From an uncultured Methanobrevibacter sp. (GTDB lineage: Archaea; Methanobacteriota; Methanobacteria; Methanobacteriales; Methanobacteriaceae), in NCBI GenBank assembly GCA_904501935.1, contig CAJGDA010000078.1:1-7112 (forward strand): DNA of 7,112 nucleotides, read 5' to 3'. This document shows positions 1-5,876 of the stretch, piece after piece. How positions within the stretch are numbered: position 1 is the first letter of the stretch; each line of letters opens with the position of its first letter. A program made the position numbers and the translations under genes. A model generated the notes under the pieces. That model saw only the letters and a program-made list of their open reading frames with translations. It did no database searches and was not told the origin of the DNA.

Positions 1-730
1 AATCACATACACCATTCACGATAAAGGTTTAAGTACCATGATAGATTGGAGAAACAAAGATATTTACGGTCGTGATATTCCTGCAAGAAACAGAGCTCAA
101 TGGTACAGATTAAGAAAATGGCAAAGAAAAATCAGAATTTCTGGAGCTACTGAAAGGAACTTGGCATTTGCATTAAGTGAACTGGATAGAGATTCTTCAA
201 GATTAGGTCTTCCAAGAAGCGTAAGGGAAGCTGCAAGTGTTGTGTACAGAAGTGCAGTGGATCAAAAATTGATTAGGGGAAGAAGTATTGAAGGAGTAGT
301 AGCAGCATCATTATACGCTGCATGTAGGCGTTGTAACGTTCCGCGTACTTTAGATGAAATTGCAGAAGTGTCTAGAGTTACTAAAAAAGAAGTAGGTCGT
401 ACATACAGATTTTTAACTCGTGAATTGAATATTAAGTTACCGCCAACTTCTCCAGTAGATTATGTTCCAAGATTTGCATCAGAACTAGGGTTATCCGGTG
501 AAGCACAATCCAAAGCTATAGAAATTATTGAAAAAGCAATGGAAAAAGGATTGACTTCAGGTCGTGGACCTACTGGTGTGGCAGCAGCCGCATTATATAT
601 TGCATCAGTTTTGCTCGGTGAGAGGAAAACACAAAGGGATGTGGCAGACATTGCAGGAGTTACTGAAGTAACTATCCGTAACAGATACAAAGAATTGACT
701 GAACAATTAGAAATGGGTGTGACTTTATAA
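1..730 (+). CDS. tfb: Transcription initiation factor IIB (TFB), 5'-truncated by window edge
   Basis: Archaeal TFB, the TFIIB homologue that binds the TBP-TATA complex, reads the BRE and recruits RNA polymerase. The frame is open from base 2 (first visible residues ITYTIHDKGLSTM), so the Met at 38 is internal; the missing part is the N-terminal zinc ribbon and start of the B-finger, roughly 65-70 residues for a family of about 310. Visible are the B-reader/linker (the WRNKDIYGRDIPARNRAQ stretch) and two cyclin-like repeats: the first from about ISGATERN to TRELNI, the second from about PVDYVPRF to the C-terminus. Each repeat holds the SIEGVVAASLYAACR or GPTGVAAAALYIAS type helix, and the second ends in the helix-turn-helix that contacts BRE (TQRDVADIAGVTEVTIRNRY). 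The C-terminus appears complete. A T-rich terminator follows directly, so it is the last gene of its transcript. The identification is secure from the family signature; nothing looks degenerate. Confidence 0.97.
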   Translation, partial: ITYTIHDKGLSTMIDWRNKDIYGRDIPARNRAQWYRLRKWQRKIRISGATERNLAFALSELDRDSSRLGLPRSVREAASVVYRSAVDQKLIRGRSIEGVVAASLYAACRRCNVPRTLDEIAEVSRVTKKEVGRTYRFLTRELNIKLPPTSPVDYVPRFASELGLSGEAQSKAIEIIEKAMEKGLTSGRGPTGVAAAALYIASVLLGERKTQRDVADIAGVTEVTIRNRYKELTEQLEMGVTL

Positions 731-737
731 ACACTCG

Positions 738-763
738 TTTTTTATTTCTTTTTTTATTTTTTT
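738..763 (+). terminator. T-rich archaeal terminator after tfb
   Basis: Three closely spaced T-runs (6, 7 and 7 T's broken by single or short interruptions) begin 8 bases after the tfb stop codon. Archaeal RNA polymerase terminates at such T-tracts without needing a hairpin, and none is obvious here. Confidence 0.6.
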
Positions 764-872
764 CTAAATATGAATAAACTCTTTAATTTTAGCCATTAAA
801 TCTTATATAAATTATTTATTCTCATTATTTTTCAAAATATCTAATTTTTATTGCTTTTTTTATTATTTTAAG

Positions 873-892
873 ATGTAAGTAAGCACTTACAT
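873..892. promoter_or_regulatory. 20-bp perfect palindrome, probable operator
   Basis: Perfect inverted repeat ATGTAAGT-AAGC-ACTTACAT (8-base arms, 4-base spacer). It ends one base before the BRE of a strong TATA promoter. The size and symmetry fit a dimeric winged-helix or TetR/MarR-like regulator, and a position just upstream of BRE is typical of archaeal activators; both statements are inference. A single half-site TGTAAGT recurs at 1107-1113. No regulator gene is adjacent, so the cognate protein is unknown. Confidence 0.5.
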
Positions 893-893
893 T

Positions 894-910
894 CGAAAAA
901 CTTTATATAT
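894..910 (+). promoter_or_regulatory. BRE/TATA promoter of an orphan transcript
   Basis: CGAAAAA (BRE-like, purine-rich) is followed by CTTTATATAT (TATA box), close to the archaeal consensus. Transcription would start near 930 on the + strand, yet no convincing gene follows on that strand before 6009; the segment 930-1080 has hairpin potential instead. The element is partly symmetric, so it could also fire on the minus strand (AAAAAGAC then ATATATAAAG); that start near 881 would fall inside the palindrome, but no gene lies that way either. The + orientation is preferred. Confidence 0.5.
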
Positions 911-929
911 GTCTTTTTTCATATAATTA

Positions 930-1085
930 ACTAGCTGTGAAATGTTAAAACAGAAAAAAAATATTTCATGGTCCTATTTGATATATTTCAACCTCCATTT
1001 TCCCGGTTGCAAATGATAAGATGTTTTGATGCAACCATTTCAATATAATTAAGATGGTAATTTTTAATTAACCATCTTACTTTTC
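930..1085 (+). ncRNA. Candidate structured small RNA (function unknown)
   Basis: Stretch downstream of the 894-910 promoter, ending at a hairpin and T-rich sequence. It contains a GC-richer core unlike the surrounding AT-rich spacer. GGTTG at 1005-1009 can pair either with CAACC at 989-993 or, as GGTTGCA 1005-1011, with TGCAACC at 1030-1036, giving two mutually exclusive hairpins. A third, perfect 9-bp hairpin closes the segment at 1050-1079. The only + strand ORF is 24 codons (942-1016, beginning MLKQKKNISW) with no proper ribosome binding site; it could be a tiny peptide but nothing supports it. Transcription is inferred from the promoter alone, and boundaries are approximate. Confidence 0.25.
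1050..1079. terminator. 9-bp hairpin between converging transcripts
   Basis: TAAGATGGT (1050-1058) pairs perfectly with ACCATCTTA (1071-1079) across a 12-base AT loop. It lies between the presumed + strand transcript from 930 and the minus-strand operon ending at 1177. On the + strand it is followed by CTTTTC and further T-runs. It may mark the 3' end of one or both transcripts. Archaeal termination does not require hairpins, so it could equally be a 3'-end stability element. Confidence 0.35.
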
Positions 1086-1176
1086 AATATTTTCAAAATA
1101 TCTTTTTGTAAGTTCACATATTATAATGACTTTCTCTGTCGGTTAAAACATATATCTTCTTTTTTTTCAAATTGGA

Positions 1177-1302
1177 TTATTCCCAATCGTCATCATCAAA
1201 GTCCACTCCCCAATCAGGACTGTCTGATAGGTCTGATCCGCATTCTTCACATATTAGATTTGAAGGGTCATTTAAATGTCCACACACGCTGCAGGTTATC
1301 AT
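1177..1302 (-). CDS. 41-residue zinc-ribbon protein with acidic tail
   Basis: Small protein starting MITCSVCGHLNDPSN and ending in DFDDDDWE. Four cysteines, Cys4-x2-Cys7 and Cys18-x2-Cys21, each pair followed by Gly, form a minimal zinc ribbon of the kind common in archaeal small regulatory or adaptor proteins. After residue 22 the chain is acidic (Asp-rich with two Trp) and probably disordered. There is no signal peptide or membrane segment, so it is cytoplasmic. Start choice is firm: the minus strand carries AAGGTGAT, a near-perfect match to the 3' end of archaeal 16S rRNA, 5 bases before the ATG. That site contains the stop codon of the upstream double glycosyltransferase, so the two are very likely translated from one mRNA. 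Partner and role are unknown; the context suggests a link with the glycosyltransferase, but that is inference. The match of cysteine pattern, start signal and operon position makes it a real gene despite its size. Confidence 0.85.
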   Translation of the reverse strand: MITCSVCGHLNDPSNLICEECGSDLSDSPDWGVDFDDDDWE

Positions 1303-1307
1303 CTTTA

Positions 1308-1315
1308 ATCACCTT
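1308..1315 (-). promoter_or_regulatory. Ribosome binding site overlapping the upstream stop codon
   Basis: AAGGTGAT on the minus strand. The TGA inside it (1309-1311) is the stop codon of the glycosyltransferase gene. Terminating ribosomes therefore sit on the initiation site of the zinc-ribbon gene, an arrangement that favours translational coupling. Confidence 0.8.
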
Positions 1316-3201
1316 GAGTATTTTTCAATTCTATATTTCAATTCGCGAACGATTCCATCGTTATTTGTCTTTTTAACCTTTTCAAGTCTTTTTTTATATT
1401 TTGGAAGTCTAGTTAAAAATGCTTTGACTTTTTTAGCACTCATTATTTCGTGATATTCGCCGTAGCCTAATTTTTCTACATAAAACCCGTTTAATGTTTG
1501 TTCAAAGTTTCCGATAGCTGGAACGGAATAAATAGGTTTTTTAAGACAAATAGCTTCTGATATAAATGTAAATCCTCCATTGCAGATAACAGCTTTTGAT
1601 GAAGCCAAATCATCATAGAACACATCTTCATTAAACTCTTTATAAGTTAAATTCTCATCAGTTTTATTTTTATTAAATCCATAAACTATGAATTTTTCAT
1701 TTTTAAGTAATTTGAGCCTTTCAACAAGCTTTACGCTTTCACGGCTTGTCTGGTAAACAATGATATGGTCACCGTCAGTCGGTTCCAGACTTCGAATTTC
1801 CTCACGAATGATTGGCGGGTAAAGCACTGCATTTTTCTTTGGCCTTATCTTTGGATAAAAGAAGCTTGTTAAGATATGCACTTTTGGCTTGACGACATAT
1901 GTTTTCACCACTCCTTTTGCTTTAATCATTTCAGCATAATGATTTTTAGGGTAGTCAATCTTTGTTTGTGTCATCATATGGATGTTGTCTAAGCTTATTA
2001 ATGGGATATTTAGAAGCTTGGAGACAACAGTTGCATATATTTCAAAGTCAGTTACAATAACATCCGGTCTTAGTTCTCTTGCTTTCTTATATAATTTTTC
2101 ATATCCTACTTTCATATTGGTCGGATTTCTTTTTAGGGCATTAGCAAGTGTTCTTAGGTTGTTCACTTTGTTGTTAATGTATACTGTATTGAATCCTCCG
2201 ATTTCATAAACATTATCAAATTTGGAATTCAAGTATTCATAAGCCCTTTCGCTTGAAAACAGGTAAACGTCATAGTCATCTTTGATCCTGTCGACAATCA
2301 CTCCGGTTCTAATGGCATGACCCATTCCTTCACCGCAAGTGCAGTAAAAGACAACCTTTTTATCCCTGATCTTTTTAACTTTAAAGCGAGATCTTGTTGA
2401 GTTAATCTTTTGAATGGAATTGTCATAAGTTTCTTTAGCGCTGTTTATTTTTTCAACACCCCATTCAAGTCTTGATAGCTTTTCCGTGTCGAGTATTTCG
2501 CGGTCATGGCCAAAGTTATAGTTTAAGTCGCTGGCATCAGTTCTTTTGCCTAAAAAGTCGTTAACGGTGCTTCTTCCATATTGCTGAATTAAGGTGGTAA
2601 TGCCTTCCTCTTCAAGTCTTCTTGTGGAAACACCAATTTTAGCATTTCTAAGTACTCTAAAGCGCTCTTTTTTTGCTAACCTTTCAATGTAATCAGTATC
2701 TTCACCAAATGTCAGTGATTCATCAAATCCTCCGCATTCGTCATGCAGTTCCTTTTTTGCAATTATTCCGTAACATCCTGCACCATGGGGCTTTATCTTT
2801 TCGGCACCGATCATAAAGTAATTTGCAAACTCGTGGAATATCTTATCCTGAACCTTATTTGACAGGGGAACCATTTGCGTAATTGCTATTCCAAGTCGCT
2901 CCATATTAAACTCATATACAACATCTCTCAAATAGTCTTCAGTGAGTTTCAAATCGGAATCCAAAAATAGTAAAATCTCCCCTTTTGCAACACGAGCACC
3001 ATTATTCCTGCCTACTGCCGGAAGACCCCCTTCAACTACAATGCATCCATATTCTTCCGCAATCTCTCTTGTTCTATCAGTGGATTTGGCATCGGCAACA
3101 ATGATTTCATAGTCATCAAAGTCTTGCTCCCTTATGCTTTCCAATAAGACTGGAAGGTATTCCTCTTCATTGTAGGTGGGTATGATAATGCTTAAAATCA
3201 T
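1309..3201 (-). CDS. Double glycosyltransferase: GT2 domain fused to MJ1255-like GT-B domain
   Basis: A 630-residue protein with two sugar-transferring domains. Residues 1-235 are a GT2 (GT-A) fold: SIIIPTYNEEEYLP (4-17), DAKSTDRT (37-44), the metal/nucleotide-binding DSD at 81-83 and the GGFDE...GEDTDY acceptor/catalytic-base region at 157-171. A charged linker (about 236-280) leads to a GT-B domain (281-630) resembling the archaeal MJ1255 family: glycine-rich GEGMGHAIRT at 290-299, like the MurG/GT28 N-terminal loop, and donor-site NGGFTFISEA at 541-550. No membrane spans or signal peptide are visible, so it is a cytosolic or peripheral enzyme using activated sugars, plausibly adding two sugars in succession to a lipid, polysaccharide or protein glycan; sugars and acceptor cannot be told. 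No GGTGA site precedes the start, but a TATA-like element lies about 25 bases upstream, consistent with a leaderless mRNA. The next gene, a zinc-ribbon protein, is coupled to its stop codon. The MJ1255 assignment is from recalled family features. Confidence 0.88.
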   Translation of the reverse strand: MILSIIIPTYNEEEYLPVLLESIREQDFDDYEIIVADAKSTDRTREIAEEYGCIVVEGGLPAVGRNNGARVAKGEILLFLDSDLKLTEDYLRDVVYEFNMERLGIAITQMVPLSNKVQDKIFHEFANYFMIGAEKIKPHGAGCYGIIAKKELHDECGGFDESLTFGEDTDYIERLAKKERFRVLRNAKIGVSTRRLEEEGITTLIQQYGRSTVNDFLGKRTDASDLNYNFGHDREILDTEKLSRLEWGVEKINSAKETYDNSIQKINSTRSRFKVKKIRDKKVVFYCTCGEGMGHAIRTGVIVDRIKDDYDVYLFSSERAYEYLNSKFDNVYEIGGFNTVYINNKVNNLRTLANALKRNPTNMKVGYEKLYKKARELRPDVIVTDFEIYATVVSKLLNIPLISLDNIHMMTQTKIDYPKNHYAEMIKAKGVVKTYVVKPKVHILTSFFYPKIRPKKNAVLYPPIIREEIRSLEPTDGDHIIVYQTSRESVKLVERLKLLKNEKFIVYGFNKNKTDENLTYKEFNEDVFYDDLASSKAVICNGGFTFISEAICLKKPIYSVPAIGNFEQTLNGFYVEKLGYGEYHEIMSAKKVKAFLTRLPKYKKRLEKVKKTNNDGIVRELKYRIEKYSR

Positions 3202-3220
3202 ATGATTAAATTTATTTTTT

Positions 3221-3238
3221 AAATTAATAAGTTTTTGT
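3221..3238 (-). promoter_or_regulatory. Promoter of the glycosyltransferase operon (leaderless)
   Basis: On the minus strand an ACAAAAA BRE-like run precedes TTATTAATTT, centred about 25 bases before the ATG at 3201. That spacing puts the transcription start at or next to the start codon, and no ribosome binding site is present, so the mRNA is probably leaderless. In such AT-rich DNA the exact element is uncertain. Confidence 0.45.
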
Positions 3239-3275
3239 AAAAATGGGCTTTTTTTGTAATTTAACTTGATTTTAA

Positions 3276-3529
3276 TTATTTTCTTGAATTAAATTCTCTT
3301 CCAAGATAAGTATAATTTAGCATATTTTTAACTTTTTTGAAAAATTTATTTTGATTAAAATCAATAGGTATTTTTCTTCTGATTTTTATTAAATGTGCTT
3401 AACGTGTTCAATTAATGAAAATATTCAATTATAGTATGGTATTAATATTTTGGGATATATTCCGTTAGTTACTGTATGAAAATTTTTTGCGAGTAACTTG
3501 ATATTTTTTTCAGGTTTTTGATTTTGCAT
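3276..3529 (-). pseudogene. Possible decayed coding fragments, minus strand
   Basis: The 439-base gap between the two minus-strand operons contains two minus-strand open stretches that look more protein-like than random AT-rich DNA. One is a 34-codon ORF (3425-3529, starting MQNQKPEKNIKLL). The other is a 40-codon frame without a proper start (3276-3398, containing RRKIPIDFNQNKFFKK and ending LGREFNSRK). They are in different frames and would join through one stop and one frameshift. Neither has a ribosome binding site, and I recognise no family. They could be relics of a lost third gene of the EamA operon, since a GAGGTG sequence follows that operon's last stop codon with no gene after it. 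Chance open frames remain a serious alternative. Confidence 0.2.
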
Positions 3530-3555
3530 AATCAAAAATTTTATTTTTGTATTTT
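3515..3555 (+). terminator. Hairpin plus T-rich tail on the + strand, no + gene upstream
   Basis: TTTTTGATT (3515-3523) pairs perfectly with AATCAAAAA (3530-3538) over a 6-base loop. It is followed on the + strand by TTTTATTTTTGTATTTT. This looks like an intrinsic terminator, but no gene on the + strand leads into it. It may instead be a 3' structure of the minus-strand EamA operon, whose stop codon is about 100 bases away. Confidence 0.25.
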
Positions 3556-3640
3556 AGGAATAATAATGCGTTATTTGCCATAAAAAGTGTTAATTTTTAG
3601 TATTTTTCAATTTAAAGCATTTACACTTGAAATACACCTC

Positions 3641-4531
3641 TCACTTGCTGACATCTTCATTCCTGCTCAGCATCATTATTGCAATTATTGTTAATATGAA
3701 TCCGATGAACATTGGCAATGTTGGTACTTCGGTGTAGAATATGAATCCGAAAAGCAAAGCTGCAAAAGGTTCGGTACCTGATAGCAATATTGATGATACT
3801 CCAGAATCCATATAGTTAAGACTTAAAGTTGAAAGGATATAAGGCAGGCCAAATGAAAATGTTGAGTGCACGAATAGGAATATGACGGCAAAAATTGGAT
3901 TTATTGAAATGAAATTATTGATTTGGCCGAAATCACTAAATGGGATTAAAAGTAGTGAGATGAATATTATTGAATAAAATAGGATTGTATACGTATGAAT
4001 CCCATTTTCAATTGCCTTTTTAGATGCCATTAGATAGATTGCCCAGAAAAGCCCTGCACCGATGCCTGCGAGAATTCCGGATAATGGAACGTTTGTTATG
4101 TTGCTTTCTAAAATGCCTGTCATTAATATGCATCCCAAAAGGGCCAGCAACATGCAGATTATTTTATTTTTTGTTATTTTTTCGCCAAATAGAATATAAG
4201 CAAATATCAACACGTAAATTGGTGCAAGAGATAGCAAAACTGCTGCCAGCGATAATGGTATGGTATTCATTGACTCATTGTAACATAAATTGAGACCTAT
4301 GATGGTTAGAGAACAAACTAAAAATAGCGGAATGTATTTAAAATCTATTTTAAAAAGTTTTTTATCAGTCAAAAGCATTGCAATCGATATTGGAATGATG
4401 GCTATTGAAAACCTCAAAAAAGGAAGTGTCATTTGGTCAATTCCATTCTGAGTTAATGTTCGAACAAAAATACCGCTTGACCCAAACATTATTCCTGCAA
4501 GGATTGGTAAAAGCAAATAGAATTTTTTCAT
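3641..4531 (-). CDS. EamA-family (DMT superfamily) transporter
   Basis: A 296-residue integral membrane protein with the ten-helix, two-EamA layout of the drug/metabolite transporter superfamily; members export or import amino acids, nucleotide sugars or other small metabolites. The first repeat (about 6-135) starts with ILAGIMFGSSGIFVR, where the glycine/serine-rich first helix is typical, and ends with SLAPIYVLIFAYILFGEK (101-118). The second (about 150-287) starts SGILAGIGAGLFWAIY and ends with the matching SGTEPFAALLFGFIFYTE (251-268), so the internal duplication is plain. The start at 4531 is preferred over the in-frame ATG at 4555, which would overlap the preceding gene by 20 bases: 4531 has GTGAT three bases before it, containing the TGA of that gene. 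Translation is thus probably coupled to the upstream membrane protein. Length is normal for the family. The substrate cannot be predicted. Confidence 0.92.
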   Translation of the reverse strand: MKKFYLLLPILAGIMFGSSGIFVRTLTQNGIDQMTLPFLRFSIAIIPISIAMLLTDKKLFKIDFKYIPLFLVCSLTIIGLNLCYNESMNTIPLSLAAVLLSLAPIYVLIFAYILFGEKITKNKIICMLLALLGCILMTGILESNITNVPLSGILAGIGAGLFWAIYLMASKKAIENGIHTYTILFYSIIFISLLLIPFSDFGQINNFISINPIFAVIFLFVHSTFSFGLPYILSTLSLNYMDSGVSSILLSGTEPFAALLFGFIFYTEVPTLPMFIGFILTIIAIMMLSRNEDVSK

Positions 4532-4534
4532 GGT

Positions 4535-4539
4535 ATCAC
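4535..4539 (-). promoter_or_regulatory. Ribosome binding site that fixes the EamA start
   Basis: TGTGAT on the minus strand (five of six bases of GGTGAT) lies three bases before the ATG at 4531. It contains the TGA stop (4536-4538) of the preceding membrane-protein gene. This supports the shorter start and translational coupling. Confidence 0.6.
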
Positions 4540-5618
4540 AAATATGAATATACATTCCAAGAAACGGTATAATACTCGCATTTATTTTTCAGCGGTATAT
4601 TCAGGTCGTTGATCAATTCCATTTCATTGTAGCTTGGATCTATTTTGTAGGTAGTTTTATTTAAATCAGCATTTACATCATGGTCAATTACTTCTGTGCT
4701 GATATTTCCCAAATCAATGTCTTGTGCAGCGTTTACAATATCAACAGTGTAACAGTCGGGTTCGGCACCTGCAAAAGCAATGGTAAACCTTAAGGCAAGT
4801 ATTAAAATAATAATTATGCCAGGTAGGAATCTGTTGAATAAGTATCTGGCCTCGCTTAAGCCAGCATTTCTATAGGACGGTTGGATTAATTCGTTTTTTT
4901 CAAGCATTTTTTCATCTTTTAATAGGGTTCCAACACCATAGTTTATGTAGTATCCATTTCTGTAAATCAAATAAAGCCCCACTATTCCAACAAGTGAAGG
5001 TGTCGCCCACATTCCCCCATCAATTGCTCCGATAATCAAGCAGCTTGAAAAGAATGCGATTAGTAATGTTGTGGGCCATGGACGTTTTTGAATAGCTAAA
5101 ACCAATGTAATGAATAAAACAGGAATTAATAAAATCACTAAAAATCCAATACTTGGAACGTAAGAGTATAGGCCAACGCCTGTGTTGATGTCACTTTGTA
5201 TGAATGGTCCGATTATCTGATGTAGAAGAGCTCCTAAAATGGACTTTAACAAGTGTGTGTGCAAAATGCTTGTAGAGCTCATTGTATTGGACATTGAACA
5301 AAATACAGTGTTGAGTTTGATGCCCATCTGCAGCCTAAATACGATTTCTAAAAGAATTCCTGAAATTAATAAAACTACTCCAATTATAATTGATGTTTTC
5401 AGATATTTTGTAACATCAATCTCTTTGTCAATTGCTTGGGACAATATTAAAAATAATCCTAAAAGGCCAAAAAACATAATGTCCTTTCCTTTTGAGGATC
5501 CCATTAAAAATAAATAGGTTATTGGTCTTATAATTGGATTTAGGATATTGCTAACAAATATTACTCCTGCAATGAGTATGAATATGAATCCAATTAATAT
5601 AGTTTTATTAACTTTCAT
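4536..5618 (-). CDS. Polytopic membrane protein of unknown function with external C-terminal domain
   Basis: A 360-residue protein that I do not recognise. Hydrophobic segments lie at about 8-27, 46-62, 75-95, 124-140, 155-176, 184-204, 206-220 and 264-284, so seven or eight membrane helices. A charged loop (221-263, rich in Lys, Glu and Arg) is probably cytoplasmic, which places the last about 75 residues outside. That tail is acidic and carries two Asn-x-Ser/Thr sequons (Asn305, Asn320), possible archaeal N-glycosylation sites, and two cysteines (289, 347) that could form a disulfide. Between helices 3 and 4 is a polar Ser/Thr/His patch, SMSNTMSSTSILHTH (108-122), the most likely functional site. 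The stop codon is inside the ribosome binding site of the EamA transporter, so the two are co-expressed. The start has no GGTGA site, but a TATA-like element about 28 bases upstream suggests a near-leaderless mRNA. A transport or envelope role is only a guess from context. Confidence 0.8.
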   Translation of the reverse strand: MKVNKTILIGFIFILIAGVIFVSNILNPIIRPITYLFLMGSSKGKDIMFFGLLGLFLILSQAIDKEIDVTKYLKTSIIIGVVLLISGILLEIVFRLQMGIKLNTVFCSMSNTMSSTSILHTHLLKSILGALLHQIIGPFIQSDINTGVGLYSYVPSIGFLVILLIPVLFITLVLAIQKRPWPTTLLIAFFSSCLIIGAIDGGMWATPSLVGIVGLYLIYRNGYYINYGVGTLLKDEKMLEKNELIQPSYRNAGLSEARYLFNRFLPGIIIILILALRFTIAFAGAEPDCYTVDIVNAAQDIDLGNISTEVIDHDVNADLNKTTYKIDPSYNEMELINDLNIPLKNKCEYYTVSWNVYSYL

Positions 5619-5640
5619 TAAAATTATTTTAATTCTTAAT

Positions 5641-5662
5641 AGTTTAAATAAATGATGTTTTA
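5641..5662 (-). promoter_or_regulatory. Candidate promoter of the membrane-protein/EamA operon
   Basis: On the minus strand AAAACATCAT precedes TTTATTTAAACT, centred about 28 bases upstream of the ATG at 5618. Combined with the absence of a ribosome binding site, this suggests a leader of only a few bases. The DNA is very AT-rich, so other TATA-like sites cannot be excluded. Confidence 0.4.
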
Positions 5663-5678
5663 TTCTTTTTTAGGTTCT

Positions 5679-5876
5679 TTATAATTGTGCTTGAACAATT
5701 TTGAAATTAGAATGTAAAATTTCAGGTTTTAAAAAAGATAGTTTTACACAAATTTCATGTGATTGAAGATTTTTTCCATTGGTAATGTCATTATTAACTT
5801 CTTTCGGTTCTATGCCAATAAAATGTTCATAATCAGCATTATTTAATATGAATTTAACTTATTTTTTACCTTTCAT
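5679..5876 (-). pseudogene. Possible gene remnant: open minus-strand frame with an early in-frame stop
   Basis: A minus-strand ATG at 5874-5876 begins MKGKK and meets TAA at 5859-5861. The same frame then stays open for 59 codons to a TAA at 5679-5681, with residues such as YEHFIGIEPKEVNN and ending KIVQAQL. The downstream part contains no ATG, GTG or TTG start in frame. By a rough estimate, a frame this long is expected in only about one in a hundred tries in such AT-rich DNA, but several frames were inspected. No ribosome binding site and no recognisable family. Either a decayed small gene or a chance open frame; it lies in the divergent gap between the EamA operon and the TauE/SafE gene. 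Confidence 0.2.
5683..5724. repeat. Two adjacent short inverted repeats
   Basis: AATTGT (5683-5688) pairs with ACAATT (5695-5700), and TGAAATT (5702-5708) pairs with AATTTCA (5718-5724). They sit in the divergent intergenic region, upstream of the 5618 gene's promoter candidate. Short AT-rich pairs like these can arise by chance, and no role is assigned. Confidence 0.2.

Noticed and set aside
942..1016. 24-codon + strand ORF after the orphan promoter
   Set aside because: No proper ribosome binding site, no recognisable sequence and a length expected by chance; noted only as an alternative to a non-coding RNA.
1087..1101. Palindrome ATATTTT-C-AAAATAT, whose right part recurs as a 14-base direct repeat at 829-842
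   Set aside because: Low-complexity A/T sequence of a kind expected by chance in this spacer.
1172..1453. 93-codon + strand ORF
   Set aside because: It lies opposite the zinc-ribbon gene and the 3' end of the glycosyltransferase gene, has a low-complexity Ser-rich start and no ribosome binding site; the minus-strand reading explains the DNA.
3467..3498. 7-bp inverted repeat AGTTACT / AGTAACT with 18-base loop
   Set aside because: Short stem and long loop in very AT-rich DNA, no T-tract or promoter attached.
4532..4555. Earlier in-frame ATG of the EamA gene (eight extra residues, MYIHICDT)
   Set aside because: It would overlap the preceding gene by 20 bases and has no ribosome binding site, whereas the ATG at 4531 has GTGAT at correct spacing.
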